Shown: positions 8,190-15,404 of the stretch, piece by piece
How the letters are laid out: each line of letters starts with the position of its first letter
Numbering within the stretch: the first letter of the stretch is position 1
From: JANNWF01 sp052390415
Lineage (GTDB): Bacteria > Pseudomonadota > Gammaproteobacteria > Xanthomonadales > Xanthomonadaceae
DNA: 25,282 nt
Direction of reading: 5' to 3'
Assembly (NCBI GenBank): GCA_052390415.1
Contig: JBQTGY010000161.1
Span: 1 to 25,282 of the forward strand
Position numbers and translations under genes: made by a program
Notes under the pieces: generated by a model
Seen by the model: only the letters and a program-made list of their open reading frames with translations
Told to the model about the DNA's origin: nothing
Database searches by the model: none

Positions 8190-8313
8190 TCAACGCGGAG
8201 GCGCAGAGAACGCATCGGGACGCAGAGGAAAAACGAAAAACAAGAGTTGCTCTCCGGGACAGGAGATCGCGGTTCCATGCGAACCTCGGCGTTCTCCTGC
8301 GCCTCCGCGTTGA
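8190..8313. repeat. 124-bp palindromic repeat element, copy B (upstream of dnaB)
   Basis: Its inverted arms of about 25 bp (from 8190 inward, and from 8313 inward) match except for one extra base. They share the CAACGCGGAGGCGCAG core with copy A at 6338-6460. The interior carries GGGACGCAGAGGAAAA, as in copy A, then diverges into a different dyad. The length differs from copy A by one base. Neither copy codes for a believable protein. Confidence 0.8.
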
Positions 8314-8414
8314 AAACATTGCGCCTTTGCCGCTGCCAAGACACCACGTTTGCTCGGCAGCACCTCAACAGCAACCGCATGCAGATGACTCCTACATGCC
8401 GCAGCCACCCGTCA

Positions 8415-8453
8415 GCGATTGCAAAACGCAAACGGGCACCCGAAGGTGCCCGT
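8415..8453 (-). terminator. Rho-independent terminator of the rpsF-rpsR-rplI operon
   Basis: On the minus strand an 8-bp stem CGGGCACC/GGTGCCCG (8433-8440 with 8445-8452), extended by one A-T pair, closes on a UUCG tetraloop with a C-G closing pair. A T-rich stretch GTTTGCGTTTT follows. It lies about 215 bp after the rplI stop codon, leaving a long 3' untranslated region. Confidence 0.75.
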
Positions 8454-8483
8454 CCGTGTGCAGCGAACTACGTTGAATGTTGC

Positions 8484-8655
8484 CGCTAGTGGACTGTAAC
8501 GGACCAATCGAAAGTAGCTCGCGCGGTCTGGCCGCGCTGGGCTTGCTCCTCACTCCGCCAATCGCTTTGGCGATTGGCCTCGCTCCGGAGCGGCGTCCAT
8601 CCCGCCCATCCCGTCGCGATCCCAATTCCGCTTGATCCGTTACAGCCCACCAGTG
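8484..8655 (-). repeat. 172-bp multi-hairpin element in the rplI 3' region
   Basis: Arms 8484-8507 and 8632-8655 form a 24-position closing stem. Twenty positions are Watson-Crick pairs. Of the four exceptions, three become G-U pairs and one a C-A mismatch when read as minus-strand RNA, so 23 of 24 pair in the rplI transcript. The plus strand would give only one wobble. Inside are three hairpins: 8521-8526/8532-8537, 8557-8564/8571-8578, and the perfect palindrome at 8581-8592. The whole resembles a cloverleaf-like structured RNA or a mobile palindromic element. No ORF in it is convincing. It lies between the rplI stop codon and the operon terminator. Confidence 0.6.
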
Positions 8656-8669
8656 TCAGCCGAGCGGGA

Positions 8670-9119
8670 TCACGCTTCCGGAACGATGGTGACCTTGACC
8701 GTGGTCTCGATATCGGCGTGCAGGTGAACCAGCACGTCGAATTCGCCGGTACGGCGCAGCGGGCCTTCGCCCATCACCACTTCCGACTTGTTCAATTCAA
8801 AGCCAGCAGCAGTGAACGCCTCGGCGATGTCGCGCGGCCCGACGGAACCGTACAACTTGCCTTCGGTCGACGCATTGGCGGCGATGGTGACCGCTTGGCC
8901 TTCCAGCTTGGCGCGACGACCCTCGGCACCACCCAACAACTCGGCGGCCTTCTTTTCGTAGTCGGCGCGGCGCTGCTGGAACTCGGCGATGTTGGTCGCT
9001 GTGGCCGGTACCGCCTTGCCCTGCGGAACCAGGAAGTTGCGGCCGTAACCCGGCTTCACCTTGACCTTGTCACCGAGGTTGCCGAGGTTGGTGACTTTTT
9101 GCAGAAGAATCAGATCCAC
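8670..9119 (-). CDS. rplI: 50S ribosomal protein L9
   Basis: L9 binds 23S rRNA near the L1 stalk base and helps maintain reading frame. The 149-residue product begins MDLILLQKVTNLGNLGDKVKVKPGYGRNFLVPQGKA, the signature N-terminal domain, followed by the long charged connecting helix and the C-terminal domain ending in VTIVPEA. Translation starts at GTG 9119, preceded by a GGAGAG ribosome-binding site about six bases away. It is the last gene of the rpsF-rpsR-rplI operon and is separated from rpsR by about 200 bp of palindromic sequence. Confidence 0.98.
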   Translation of the reverse strand: MDLILLQKVTNLGNLGDKVKVKPGYGRNFLVPQGKAVPATATNIAEFQQRRADYEKKAAELLGGAEGRRAKLEGQAVTIAANASTEGKLYGSVGPRDIAEAFTAAGFELNKSEVVMGEGPLRRTGEFDVLVHLHADIETTVKVTIVPEA

Positions 9120-9190
9120 GATGTCTCTCCGTATTCGTTAGCAGGCGGTCTGCCCGCAACGCGATGGCTGTCCGAACGGACTTGGGAATT

Positions 9191-9209
9191 GGCGGGCCTT
9201 TGGCCCGCC
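9191..9209. repeat. short perfect hairpin GGCGGGCC/GGCCCGCC
   Basis: An 8-bp perfect stem (9191-9198 with 9202-9209) has a TTT loop. It shares its core with the arms of the adjacent 97-bp element. No T-run follows on the minus strand, so it is not a standard terminator. Confidence 0.7.
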
Positions 9210-9218
9210 GAAATCACT

Positions 9219-9315
9219 GTAAGGCGGGCCTTGGCCCACCGTTTCTCGCGAGCACCGCTCCGCAAATGCGAGACCGATGCCATCAAACGCAGCGGCGGGC
9301 CAAGGCCCGCCCTAC
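9219..9315. repeat. 97-bp inverted-repeat element in the rpsR-rplI spacer
   Basis: Inverted arms of 22 bp (9219-9240 and 9294-9315) match at 20 positions. Each arm is itself a near-palindrome of the GGCGGGCCxxGGCCCGCC type. A smaller dyad TCTCGC/GCGAGA (9244-9249, 9268-9273) lies inside. The element is transcribed with the ribosomal-protein operon. It looks like a dispersed palindromic repeat inserted between cotranscribed genes. Confidence 0.75.
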
Positions 9316-9321
9316 GCAAAA

Positions 9322-9546
9322 TCAGTGGCTATCGCAGTACGGCAGCAGAGACAGGAAGCGCGCGCGCTTGACTGCGGTCGCCAGCTGACGCTGATAACGC
9401 GCCTTGGTGCCAGTGATGCGCGACGGCACGATCTTGCCGGTTTCGGTGATGTACTGACGCAAGGTCACGAGGTCTTTGTAGTCGACTTCGACGATGCCTT
9501 CGGCGGTGAATTTGCAGAACTTGCGGCGGCGGAAAAATTTGGACAT
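9322..9546 (-). CDS. rpsR: 30S ribosomal protein S18
   Basis: S18 binds the central domain of 16S rRNA as a pair with S6. The 74-residue product MSKFFRRRKFCKFT...DYKDLVTLRQYITETGKIVPSRITGTKARYQRQLATAVKRARFLSLLPY is a full-length, highly conserved member, so the family is certain. An AGGAAA ribosome-binding site precedes ATG 9546. The gene lies 39 bp after rpsF. priB, found between these genes in Escherichia coli, is absent. Confidence 0.98.
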   Translation of the reverse strand: MSKFFRRRKFCKFTAEGIVEVDYKDLVTLRQYITETGKIVPSRITGTKARYQRQLATAVKRARFLSLLPYCDSH

Positions 9547-9585
9547 GGGTGTGTTTCCTGGTCAGACGAGATCAAGTAGTTCGAA

Positions 9586-9972
9586 TCAAGCGGCTTCGTC
9601 GGTGACGGATTCGTTGGAATCGTCATCACGGCGGCGACGCTCGGGCTTCTCGTCCTTGGTCTTCATGATGATGCTCTGCTCGGTCACCGCTTCATCGCGG
9701 ACAATGACCAAGTGGCGCAACACGGCGTCGTTGAAACGGAAGCCGGAAACCAGCTCGTCCAACACGACTTGGCCGCATTCGATATTCATCATCACGTAGT
9801 GCGCCTTCACCAGATTCTGGATCGGGAACGCCAACTGCCGGCGGCCCCAATCTTCCAGACGGTGGATCACGCCCTTGTCGCCTTCGATCAGCGACTTGTA
9901 GCGCTCGATCATGGCAGGCACCTGCTCACTCTGGTCAGGGTGGACCAGAAACACGATTTCATAGTGACGCAT
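9586..9972 (-). CDS. rpsF: 30S ribosomal protein S6
   Basis: S6 forms a heterodimer with S18 in the 30S subunit. The family N-terminus MRHYEIVFLVHPDQSEQVPAMIERY fixes the start at ATG 9972, which has an AAGGACA ribosome-binding site. The longer open frame to 10113 is upstream leader. RLEDWGRRQLAFPI and AHYVMMNIE are typical. The product is 128 residues with an acidic/basic C-terminal tail (KPERRRRDDDSNESVTDEAA), common in gammaproteobacterial S6 and a possible glutamate-ligation-like tail, though it does not end in the E. coli EE motif. It is the first gene of the operon and is led by a strong promoter. Confidence 0.97.
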   Translation of the reverse strand: MRHYEIVFLVHPDQSEQVPAMIERYKSLIEGDKGVIHRLEDWGRRQLAFPIQNLVKAHYVMMNIECGQVVLDELVSGFRFNDAVLRHLVIVRDEAVTEQSIIMKTKDEKPERRRRDDDSNESVTDEAA

Positions 9973-9989
9973 GGATTGTCCTTGTGGAT

Positions 9990-10023
9990 GTCGGGTGGCA
10001 ACGCCACCTGGCAGCCTCCCGAC
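9990..10023 (-). promoter_or_regulatory. rpsF leader hairpin, candidate S6:S18 autoregulatory site
   Basis: In the rpsF mRNA leader, a stem with outer pairs 9990-9993/10020-10023 and inner pairs 9994-9999/10003-10008 leaves an 11-nt one-sided bulge and a 3-nt loop. It ends 17 bases before the rpsF start codon. Many bacteria have an S6:S18-binding stem with an asymmetric bulge at this place. I cannot confirm the characteristic motif bases, so the ligand is inferred from position. Confidence 0.4.
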
Positions 10024-10084
10024 GACCGCAGAATGCGGATGCGGTGAGGCAAGAGCCCCCGCCAACGGGCGCAGGGGACCGCCG

Positions 10085-10113
10085 ATGATAGGGGGCGAAT
10101 GCGTAGCTGGCAA
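10085..10113 (-). promoter_or_regulatory. sigma70 promoter of the rpsF-rpsR-rplI operon
   Basis: On the minus strand a -35 TTGCCA (10108-10113) and a -10 TATCAT (10085-10090) are separated by exactly 17 bp. The expected start near 10078 leaves a leader of roughly 105 nt before rpsF. Confidence 0.75.
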
Positions 10114-10252
10114 GCGCAGCGAAGTTTCACCTGCGCTTGTACGAGCGGCGCAAGCCCCGAAGCATCTGGCACGGAGGCACAGTTTTCGCGGCTTCCGCCG
10201 CTACCACAAAAGTAAAAGCGTGGGTTGCAGACTCCTTGATCTGACTCAGCGA

Positions 10253-12013
10253 CTAATCCTGCTTCTGCAACTCCGCAACCCATCCATCCACCTGCTTCTC
10301 CAGCACGCTCAAAGGCACCGATCCCGTTCCCAACACGACATCGTGAAAGTCCTTGAGGTTGAAGCGTTCTCCCAGGGCTTTCGAAGCCCGTTCCCGCAAC
10401 TCGGAAATCTTCAGCTGGCCGATCTTGTAGGCGAGCGCTTGTCCGGGCCAGACGATGTAGCGGTCAATCTCGTTCACCACGTCCTGTTCGGTCTTTGCAG
10501 CATTCGCCATGAAGTAGTCGATGGCCTGCTGGCGGCTCCAGCCCTTGCTGTGCAGACCCGTGTCAACCACCAACCGAACTGCCCGCCACATGTCGTAGGT
10601 CAGCTGTCCAAAACGATCATAGGGATCGTCGTACAGACCCATCTCGTAGCCGAGGCGCTCGGAATACAGCGCCCAACCTTCCCCGTAGGCAACGATGTAG
10701 GCCACCTTGCGGAACATCGGCTGTTCGGGCAACTCCAGTGCGCTCGCGAATTGATAGTGGTGACCCGGCACAGCCTCGTGCAGTGAAAGCGCCATCATTT
10801 CCCACGTGGGCCGGGTCTCAGGCTTGTACAGATTGACGTAGTAATAACCCGCGCGCGAACCGTCCAGCGCGCCACCCTGGTAATACGCGGTGGTCGTGTC
10901 CGGCGCGCTGGCAGCGGGGATCGACCGCACGCCATAGGGCATGCGCGGCATCGTGGTCACGTTGAAGACCTTGATCAATTCGGGATCGATGCGTTTGGCA
11001 ACATCGCGATAGGTCTGCAGCAGTGCTTCAGGCGTGGCCTCAAAAAACTTTGGATCGCTGCGCAGATGGGTGAAGAACGCGGGCAGATCGCCTGCAAACT
11101 TCACTTCTTCACGGATCTTCTCCATTTCTGCGCGGATGCGTGCGACTTCCTTCAGGCCGATGTCGTGAATCTCATCCGGGCTGAGCGAGGTGGTGGTGTA
11201 AAAACCGGCGCGCTGTGCGTAAAGCGCTTTGCCGTCCGGCAAGGAACTGGCGGCGACATTTTCGCGGCAGGCCGGCAAGTAGGTCTTGGTGAAGAACTCA
11301 TGGAAGCGCTGATAGGCGGGCAGCACCACCTCGCTGATGGCCGCGCGACCCGCAGCGCTGAGTTCAGCTTGTTGTTCGGCGTTGACTGACGCCGGAAACT
11401 TGGCGAACGGCTTCCAGAAGCGGCTTTCTTCGGCGCTTTTGGCAAGCTGTCCCTCGATCTGCGCACTTACCCGCTGCATCACCACTTTCGGCGGCACGTG
11501 GCCAGACTCGATGCCCGCCTGCATCAAGGCGATGGTCTGATCCATGTAGGTGCCGAATCCACGCATACGCGCGATCCAGTCCTGATAGTTCTGCGCGTTT
11601 TCAAAGCGCAGCAACTCCAGAATCTCGTCAAAGGTCTGAATACCGCCGCGTTGGTTGATCGGGGTGCGTTCCGGATGAAACGCCTGCTCCGCGATGGATT
11701 GTTCCAACTGCCACGCGAACACGTCGTAGTTCAGCTGGTCACGGGGCTTGATCGCGCTGCGATCAATGGCTTTGAGCGCCTTCAGCGCGTCGCGGGTGGC
11801 GGAGTAATCGGCTTCGATGGCTGCCGCGCTCAAATCCGGCAAGCGTTGGTTGAAGCGATTGTCACCGAGATAGGTCGCCCCGAGCGGGTCGCGTTGCAGA
11901 CCACGCTCCCATTCACTGGCGAACAACGCGTTGAGCGCTTCGGTGGGAGTGGCTTCAGGCGCGGCTTTGGCAGCGAATGCAGCGAGTAACAGCGCGACAG
12001 CGAACAGGCGCAT
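10253..12013 (-). CDS. DUF885 family metallohydrolase-like protein
   Basis: This is a secreted protein of the DUF885 family, distantly related to zinc metallopeptidases. Substrates are unknown, although some members behave as carboxypeptidases. The N-terminus MRLFAVALLLAAFAAKA is a signal peptide. The likely zinc site is HEAVPGHHYQ (residues 412-421), with a second candidate ligand in YGEGWALYSE downstream, as expected for the family. TMPRMPYGVRSIPAA and GGALDGSRAGYYYVNLYKPE are family-typical stretches ahead of the zinc site. The product of 586 residues is the usual length. It is monocistronic and points the same way as the ribosomal block, but a gap of about 140 bp and the rpsF promoter separate the two. 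I assign no specific reaction. Confidence 0.88.
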   Translation of the reverse strand: MRLFAVALLLAAFAAKAAPEATPTEALNALFASEWERGLQRDPLGATYLGDNRFNQRLPDLSAAAIEADYSATRDALKALKAIDRSAIKPRDQLNYDVFAWQLEQSIAEQAFHPERTPINQRGGIQTFDEILELLRFENAQNYQDWIARMRGFGTYMDQTIALMQAGIESGHVPPKVVMQRVSAQIEGQLAKSAEESRFWKPFAKFPASVNAEQQAELSAAGRAAISEVVLPAYQRFHEFFTKTYLPACRENVAASSLPDGKALYAQRAGFYTTTSLSPDEIHDIGLKEVARIRAEMEKIREEVKFAGDLPAFFTHLRSDPKFFEATPEALLQTYRDVAKRIDPELIKVFNVTTMPRMPYGVRSIPAASAPDTTTAYYQGGALDGSRAGYYYVNLYKPETRPTWEMMALSLHEAVPGHHYQFASALELPEQPMFRKVAYIVAYGEGWALYSERLGYEMGLYDDPYDRFGQLTYDMWRAVRLVVDTGLHSKGWSRQQAIDYFMANAAKTEQDVVNEIDRYIVWPGQALAYKIGQLKISELRERASKALGERFNLKDFHDVVLGTGSVPLSVLEKQVDGWVAELQKQD

Positions 12014-12122
12014 GAGTCATCCCGGCGGTTGAGAGTCCGTCGAGTCTATCCAACCCGCCGCGGGACGGGCACCCTATCGTGTGGATGGATGCGCTGACCT
12101 GTGCCGCAGATGCGGCGGTCGG

Positions 12123-12455
12123 TCAGTCGGGTTTGGTCGTGAAACTCTCGCCGCAGCCACATTCCGCCGCTGCATTCGGATTGCGAAACACGAACTCGTG
12201 GTTCAAGCCGCGTCGTACAAAGTCTATCTGGGTGCCGGCGACCAAGGGCAGACTGTTGGCATCGACCACGATGCGCACGCCGTCTTGCTCGAACACGCTG
12301 TCATCCGCATTCACTTGCTCGGCAACGTCCACGAGGTAGCCCCAGCCCGAACAGCCAGTGCGTTTGACGCCGAGCCGAAATCCCGCCGCCGTTTCGCGGC
12401 CACTCAGATATTGGCGAACACGCTCGTGCGCGGTGGCGGTGAGTTGAATCGACAT
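12123..12455 (-). CDS. iscA: iron-sulfur cluster assembly protein, IscA/HesB type
   Basis: This A-type carrier delivers Fe-S clusters to apoproteins in the cytoplasm. The 110-residue product has the three invariant cysteines: one in KRTGCSGWGY (Cys35) and two in ECGCGESF (Cys99, Cys101). VVDANSLPLVAGTQIDFVRRGLN is typical. The ending CGCGESF and GTQIDFV resemble IscA more than ErpA or SufA, but single-gene assignment between these is uncertain, because no iscS/iscU/hscB genes are nearby. I chose ATG 12455; an ATG one codon earlier (12458) is equally possible. It is divergent from asnS. Confidence 0.85.
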   Translation of the reverse strand: MSIQLTATAHERVRQYLSGRETAAGFRLGVKRTGCSGWGYLVDVAEQVNADDSVFEQDGVRIVVDANSLPLVAGTQIDFVRRGLNHEFVFRNPNAAAECGCGESFTTKPD

Positions 12456-12534
12456 CATGGACCCCGTTGACTGGCGGTGAGGACGCGCGCAAGGGTGTCG
12501 CCATTGCATCGCCCCGCATCTACACCCCATGTTT

Positions 12535-12540
12535 TATCAT
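12535..12540 (+). promoter_or_regulatory. weak candidate -10 (TATCAT) for asnS
   Basis: TATCAT lies 88 bases before the asnS start. No -35 match exists at the usual distance, so this is a guess based on the shared hexamer used by rpsF. Confidence 0.2.
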
Positions 12541-12628
12541 GCGCGCTCAATTTCAAGTGCAGAGCGCAGATTCAACACGGTCGATCCGGCCGGAATCCGC
12601 GTCATCCGCCCATCTTCGGAGCAAAGCT

Positions 12629-14029
12629 ATGACCGTGGTCAGCGTCCAACAGGCGCTGTCGGGCGAACTCGTCGCCGGCAGTGAAGTCAGCGTGCGCGGC
12701 TGGGTGCGCACCCGGCGCGATTCCAAGGCCGGCCTTTCATTCGTGAATGTCAGCGATGGCTCCTGCTTCGCAGCCATCCAGGTCGTGGCCCCGGCGGCGT
12801 TGGCCAACTACGAGTCCGAGATCAAGCGTTTGAGCGCGGGGTGTTCGGTGGTCGCAACGGGCGTGCTCACGCCTTCGCAAGGTCAGGGGCAGGCGTTCGA
12901 GTTGGCCGCGTCCACCCTCGAGGTGATCGGTTGGGTCGAAGATCCAGAGACCTATCCGATCCAGCCCAAGGCGCATTCGCTGGAATTCTTGCGCGAGGTA
13001 GCGCACCTGCGCCCGCGTACCAATCTGTTTGGCGCGGTCACCCGCATCCGTCACTGTCTGGCCCAGTCCGTGCATCGCTTCTTTCACGAGAACGGTTTTT
13101 ATTGGGTCAATACACCGATCATCACCACGTCCGACGCTGAAGGCGCTGGCCAGATGTTTCGTGTGTCGACGCTGGATGCCGCCAACCCGCCGCGCGATGC
13201 GTCCGGAGGTGTGGATTTCGGCCGTGACTTCTTCGGCAAGGAGACGTTTCTGACGGTCTCCGGCCAGCTCAATGTCGAGGCGTATTGCCTTGCCTTGTCC
13301 AAGGTCTACACCTTCGGCCCGACCTTTCGCGCCGAAAACTCGCATACCACGCGCCATCTGGCCGAGTTCTGGATGATCGAGCCGGAAGTCGCGTTTGCCG
13401 ACCTGACCGCCAATGCCGATCTTGCCGAGGCATTCCTGAAATACATCTTCCGCGCCGTACTGAACGAGCGCGCCGATGACATGGCCTTCATTGCCGAGCG
13501 TGTGCAGAAGGATGCGGTGACGCGTCTGGAAACGTTCATCACCCAGCCCTTCGAGCGCATTCACTACAGCGAGGCCGTGCGCCTGTTGCAGCAGTCCGGA
13601 CAGAAATTCGACTATCCGGTCGAGTGGGGTCTGGATCTGCAAACCGAACACGAACGCTGGCTGACCGAACAGCACGTCGGCCGCCCGGTGGTCGTGATGA
13701 ACTACCCGGAGCACATCAAGGCCTTCTACATGCGCCTGAACGACGACGGCAAAACCGTTGCCGCGATGGATGTGTTGGCGCCGGGCATTGGCGAAATCAT
13801 CGGTGGCAGCCAGCGTGAAGAGCGTCTGGACGTGCTCGACGCGCGCATGGCGCAGTTCGGGCTGGATGCGCAGCATTACGGCTGGTATCGCGACTTCCGC
13901 CGCTACGGCAGCGTGCCGCATGCGGGGTTTGGATTGGGTTTCGAGCGGCTGGTGGTGTATGTGGCTGGGCTGTCGAACATTCGCGATGCAATTCCGTACC
14001 CGCGCGCGCCGGGGGTGGCGGAGTACTAA
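12629..14029 (+). CDS. asnS: asparaginyl-tRNA synthetase
   Basis: AsnRS charges tRNA-Asn with asparagine in the cytoplasm. The 466-residue product has an N-terminal OB-fold anticodon-binding domain (VRGWVRTRRDSKAGLSFVNVSDGS) and a class II core. Motif 2 is FRAENSHTTRHLAEFWMIEPE, diagnostic of AsnRS rather than AspRS, and motif 3 is GFGLGFERLVVY. ATG 12629 has a GGAG ribosome-binding site. The open frame extends to 12467 upstream but without family sequence. It is divergent from iscA over a short shared region. The presence of AsnRS means Asn-tRNA need not be made by the transamidation route. Confidence 0.98.
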   Translation: MTVVSVQQALSGELVAGSEVSVRGWVRTRRDSKAGLSFVNVSDGSCFAAIQVVAPAALANYESEIKRLSAGCSVVATGVLTPSQGQGQAFELAASTLEVIGWVEDPETYPIQPKAHSLEFLREVAHLRPRTNLFGAVTRIRHCLAQSVHRFFHENGFYWVNTPIITTSDAEGAGQMFRVSTLDAANPPRDASGGVDFGRDFFGKETFLTVSGQLNVEAYCLALSKVYTFGPTFRAENSHTTRHLAEFWMIEPEVAFADLTANADLAEAFLKYIFRAVLNERADDMAFIAERVQKDAVTRLETFITQPFERIHYSEAVRLLQQSGQKFDYPVEWGLDLQTEHERWLTEQHVGRPVVVMNYPEHIKAFYMRLNDDGKTVAAMDVLAPGIGEIIGGSQREERLDVLDARMAQFGLDAQHYGWYRDFRRYGSVPHAGFGLGFERLVVYVAGLSNIRDAIPYPRAPGVAEY

Positions 14030-14081
14030 GTCGGGAGAGCGGATGCGGCACTCAAGACCAAGCTTCCGCAAGACTCGAACC

Positions 14082-14116
14082 CTCACCCCAACCCCTCTCC
14101 CGGTGGGAGAGGGGCT
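14082..14116. repeat. dispersed palindromic repeat (CCCTCACCCCAACCCCTCTCCC type)
   Basis: A perfect 10-bp hairpin CCCCTCTCCC/GGGAGAGGGG (14092-14101, 14105-14114) with a GGT loop follows a CCTCACCCCAA flank. This sequence is a familiar dispersed intergenic element in many Proteobacteria. No T-run follows, so I do not call it a terminator for asnS. Confidence 0.75.
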
Positions 14117-14135
14117 CTAAAGGCACCGACTCAAC

Positions 14136-14429
14136 ATGTCTCTGGGCCCCATGTTTCTGCTGCTGTTCGCCACTGGTCTCGGCATCACCGGCATCAGCGG
14201 CTATCTGATCTTTGGTCCCTTGACCTACCGGCAAAGCTGCGACCACGGCATCCGTGTGGGCAGTCATGCGTTTGCGCCCACGTTCCTGCGCTGGATACTG
14301 GGTGGCGGTTTTCGCGCCACGCGTAACCGATCGATCACCGGTCTTGCCACGCCGGCGCAAATTCTGGCGTGGTGCACGGTGGTTGGTGCTGCCCTCTCTG
14401 GTGTCTTGCTGGTGCCCTATGTCTTCTGA
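14136..14429 (+). CDS. hypothetical small membrane protein
   Basis: I do not recognise this 97-residue protein. It has a hydrophobic N-terminal helix (MFLLLFATGLGITGISGYLIFGPL) and a C-terminal helix (ILAWCTVVGAALSGVLLVPYVF), with a basic central loop (FLRWILGGGFRATRNRS). A two-pass membrane topology is likely. The last codons overlap the next gene by 11 bases, which suggests translational coupling and joint function. Coding status is supported by the overlap and by the codon-compatible frame, but homology was not checked. Confidence 0.6.
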   Translation: MSLGPMFLLLFATGLGITGISGYLIFGPLTYRQSCDHGIRVGSHAFAPTFLRWILGGGFRATRNRSITGLATPAQILAWCTVVGAALSGVLLVPYVF

Positions 14430-14766
14430 CTTCAAAACCAACGTGGATTCTCACTCGACCACTCAGTGGTGGCTGCGGTTGCTGGGCAACACATTGATCT
14501 GGGCGCGGCTGCAAGTACGGGAATCGGGCACTGCCGAAGTCTTCGATTGTGATGCGCGCCAGCTGCCTTACGACAGTGAAGACTCGGCGCGAGCGGCGTT
14601 GCTGGATGCCGAGTTCGTGGCACTTGATGGGTTGGACGGCGAGGACGCCGCGCAGATGGGTCTGCACCTGGAAACATTGCGGCCACCCGCCGGCGAAGGC
14701 ATTGAAGCCCTGCGCGAACAAATGATTCAGACCCTGTCGATCGAGCCTTTCCGCGGCAGGCACTGA
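14419..14766 (+). CDS. hypothetical protein, 115 residues
   Basis: I do not recognise this protein. It begins MSSDFKTNVDSHSTTQWWLRLLGNTLIWARLQVRE and contains an acidic patch (EDSARAALLDAEFVALDGLDGEDAAQ). It has no clear signal peptide or membrane segment. I chose ATG 14419 because it overlaps the stop of the preceding small membrane protein; the frame is open from 14254, but that part lies over the preceding gene. It is followed almost directly (2 bp) by the PaiB-type gene, so all four genes from 14136 may be one transcript. Confidence 0.6.
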   Translation: MSSDFKTNVDSHSTTQWWLRLLGNTLIWARLQVRESGTAEVFDCDARQLPYDSEDSARAALLDAEFVALDGLDGEDAAQMGLHLETLRPPAGEGIEALREQMIQTLSIEPFRGRH

Positions 14767-14768
14767 GC

Positions 14769-15404
14769 ATGTACTTGCCACGACGTTTCGCTGAAACCGA
14801 CCTCGCCGAACTGGATGCGCTGTTCGCGCGCGACGCCTTCATCACCCTGATTTCGGTGGCCGACGGTGAACCCTTCGCCAGTCACCTGCCGGTGCTGTAT
14901 TCGCGCGTCGATGAGGCGATCCAGATCCGCGGTCATTGGGCACGCCCCAATCCACAGGTCGGACACACGGGACCCGCATTGCTCATCGTGCATGGGCCAC
15001 ATGCCTATGTGTCGCCGAGTTGGTACACCCAGCCGGAGGATCGCGTTCCGACCTGGAATTACGCGGTCGCCCATCTCAAGGGGCAGCTGATCACGACCGA
15101 CGACATCGAAACCAAGCGTCAGATCGTCAGCGATCTGTCGGCCTACTACGAACGCGGGGTTGGTTCGTCGTGGCAACCGCAACATGGACACCCGGAGTTC
15201 GAACCGGAGCTTACCGCCATCGTCGGTTTCGTTTTTGAGGTCAGCGCCATCGCGATGAAGTTCAAGCTCAATCAGCATCATCCTGCGGCCGATGTGCGAG
15301 GCGCGGTGAACGGCCTGCGCAGAGTTGGCCGACCCAATGAACATGAAGTCGCGGATCTGATGGCCGATCGCCTTGCCCGCCGCAATGGAGAAGCACCCGC
15401 ATGA
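14769..15404 (+). CDS. PaiB-type FMN-binding negative transcriptional regulator
   Basis: The product belongs to the PaiB/FMN-binding split-barrel family, whose Bacillus subtilis founder represses sporulation and degradative enzyme genes. Its flavin chemistry in most bacteria is undefined. The N-terminus MYLPRRFAETDLAELDALFARDAFITLISV, the FASHLPVL strand, YVSPSWYTQPEDRVPTWNY and AVAHLKG are hallmark stretches. The length of 211 residues is usual. The final codons overlap the start of the next gene as ATGA, so it is translationally coupled to a short-chain dehydrogenase. A role in gene regulation here is inference only. Confidence 0.85.
   Translation: MYLPRRFAETDLAELDALFARDAFITLISVADGEPFASHLPVLYSRVDEAIQIRGHWARPNPQVGHTGPALLIVHGPHAYVSPSWYTQPEDRVPTWNYAVAHLKGQLITTDDIETKRQIVSDLSAYYERGVGSSWQPQHGHPEFEPELTAIVGFVFEVSAIAMKFKLNQHHPAADVRGAVNGLRRVGRPNEHEVADLMADRLARRNGEAPA

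Noticed and set aside
8133..8489. Short frames over palindromic element copy B
   Set aside because: Translated sequence simply reads the repeat arms; no start signal and no protein features.
6338..8655. CRISPR array suggested by repeated GC-rich units
   Set aside because: The units are two long palindromes far apart and one different element; there are no regular short repeats with unique spacers.
8574..9371. Open frame of 265 codons antisense to rplI and rpsR spacer
   Set aside because: Runs through the palindromic repeats and the rplI antisense strand; not a believable gene.
12737..14086. Open frame of 449 codons antisense to asnS
   Set aside because: Same kind of shadow over a highly conserved gene; no recognisable domain or ribosome-binding site.
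14092..14114. Terminator of asnS
   Set aside because: The hairpin is perfect but has no T-run after it on either strand and belongs to a dispersed repeat type, so it is recorded as a repeat.
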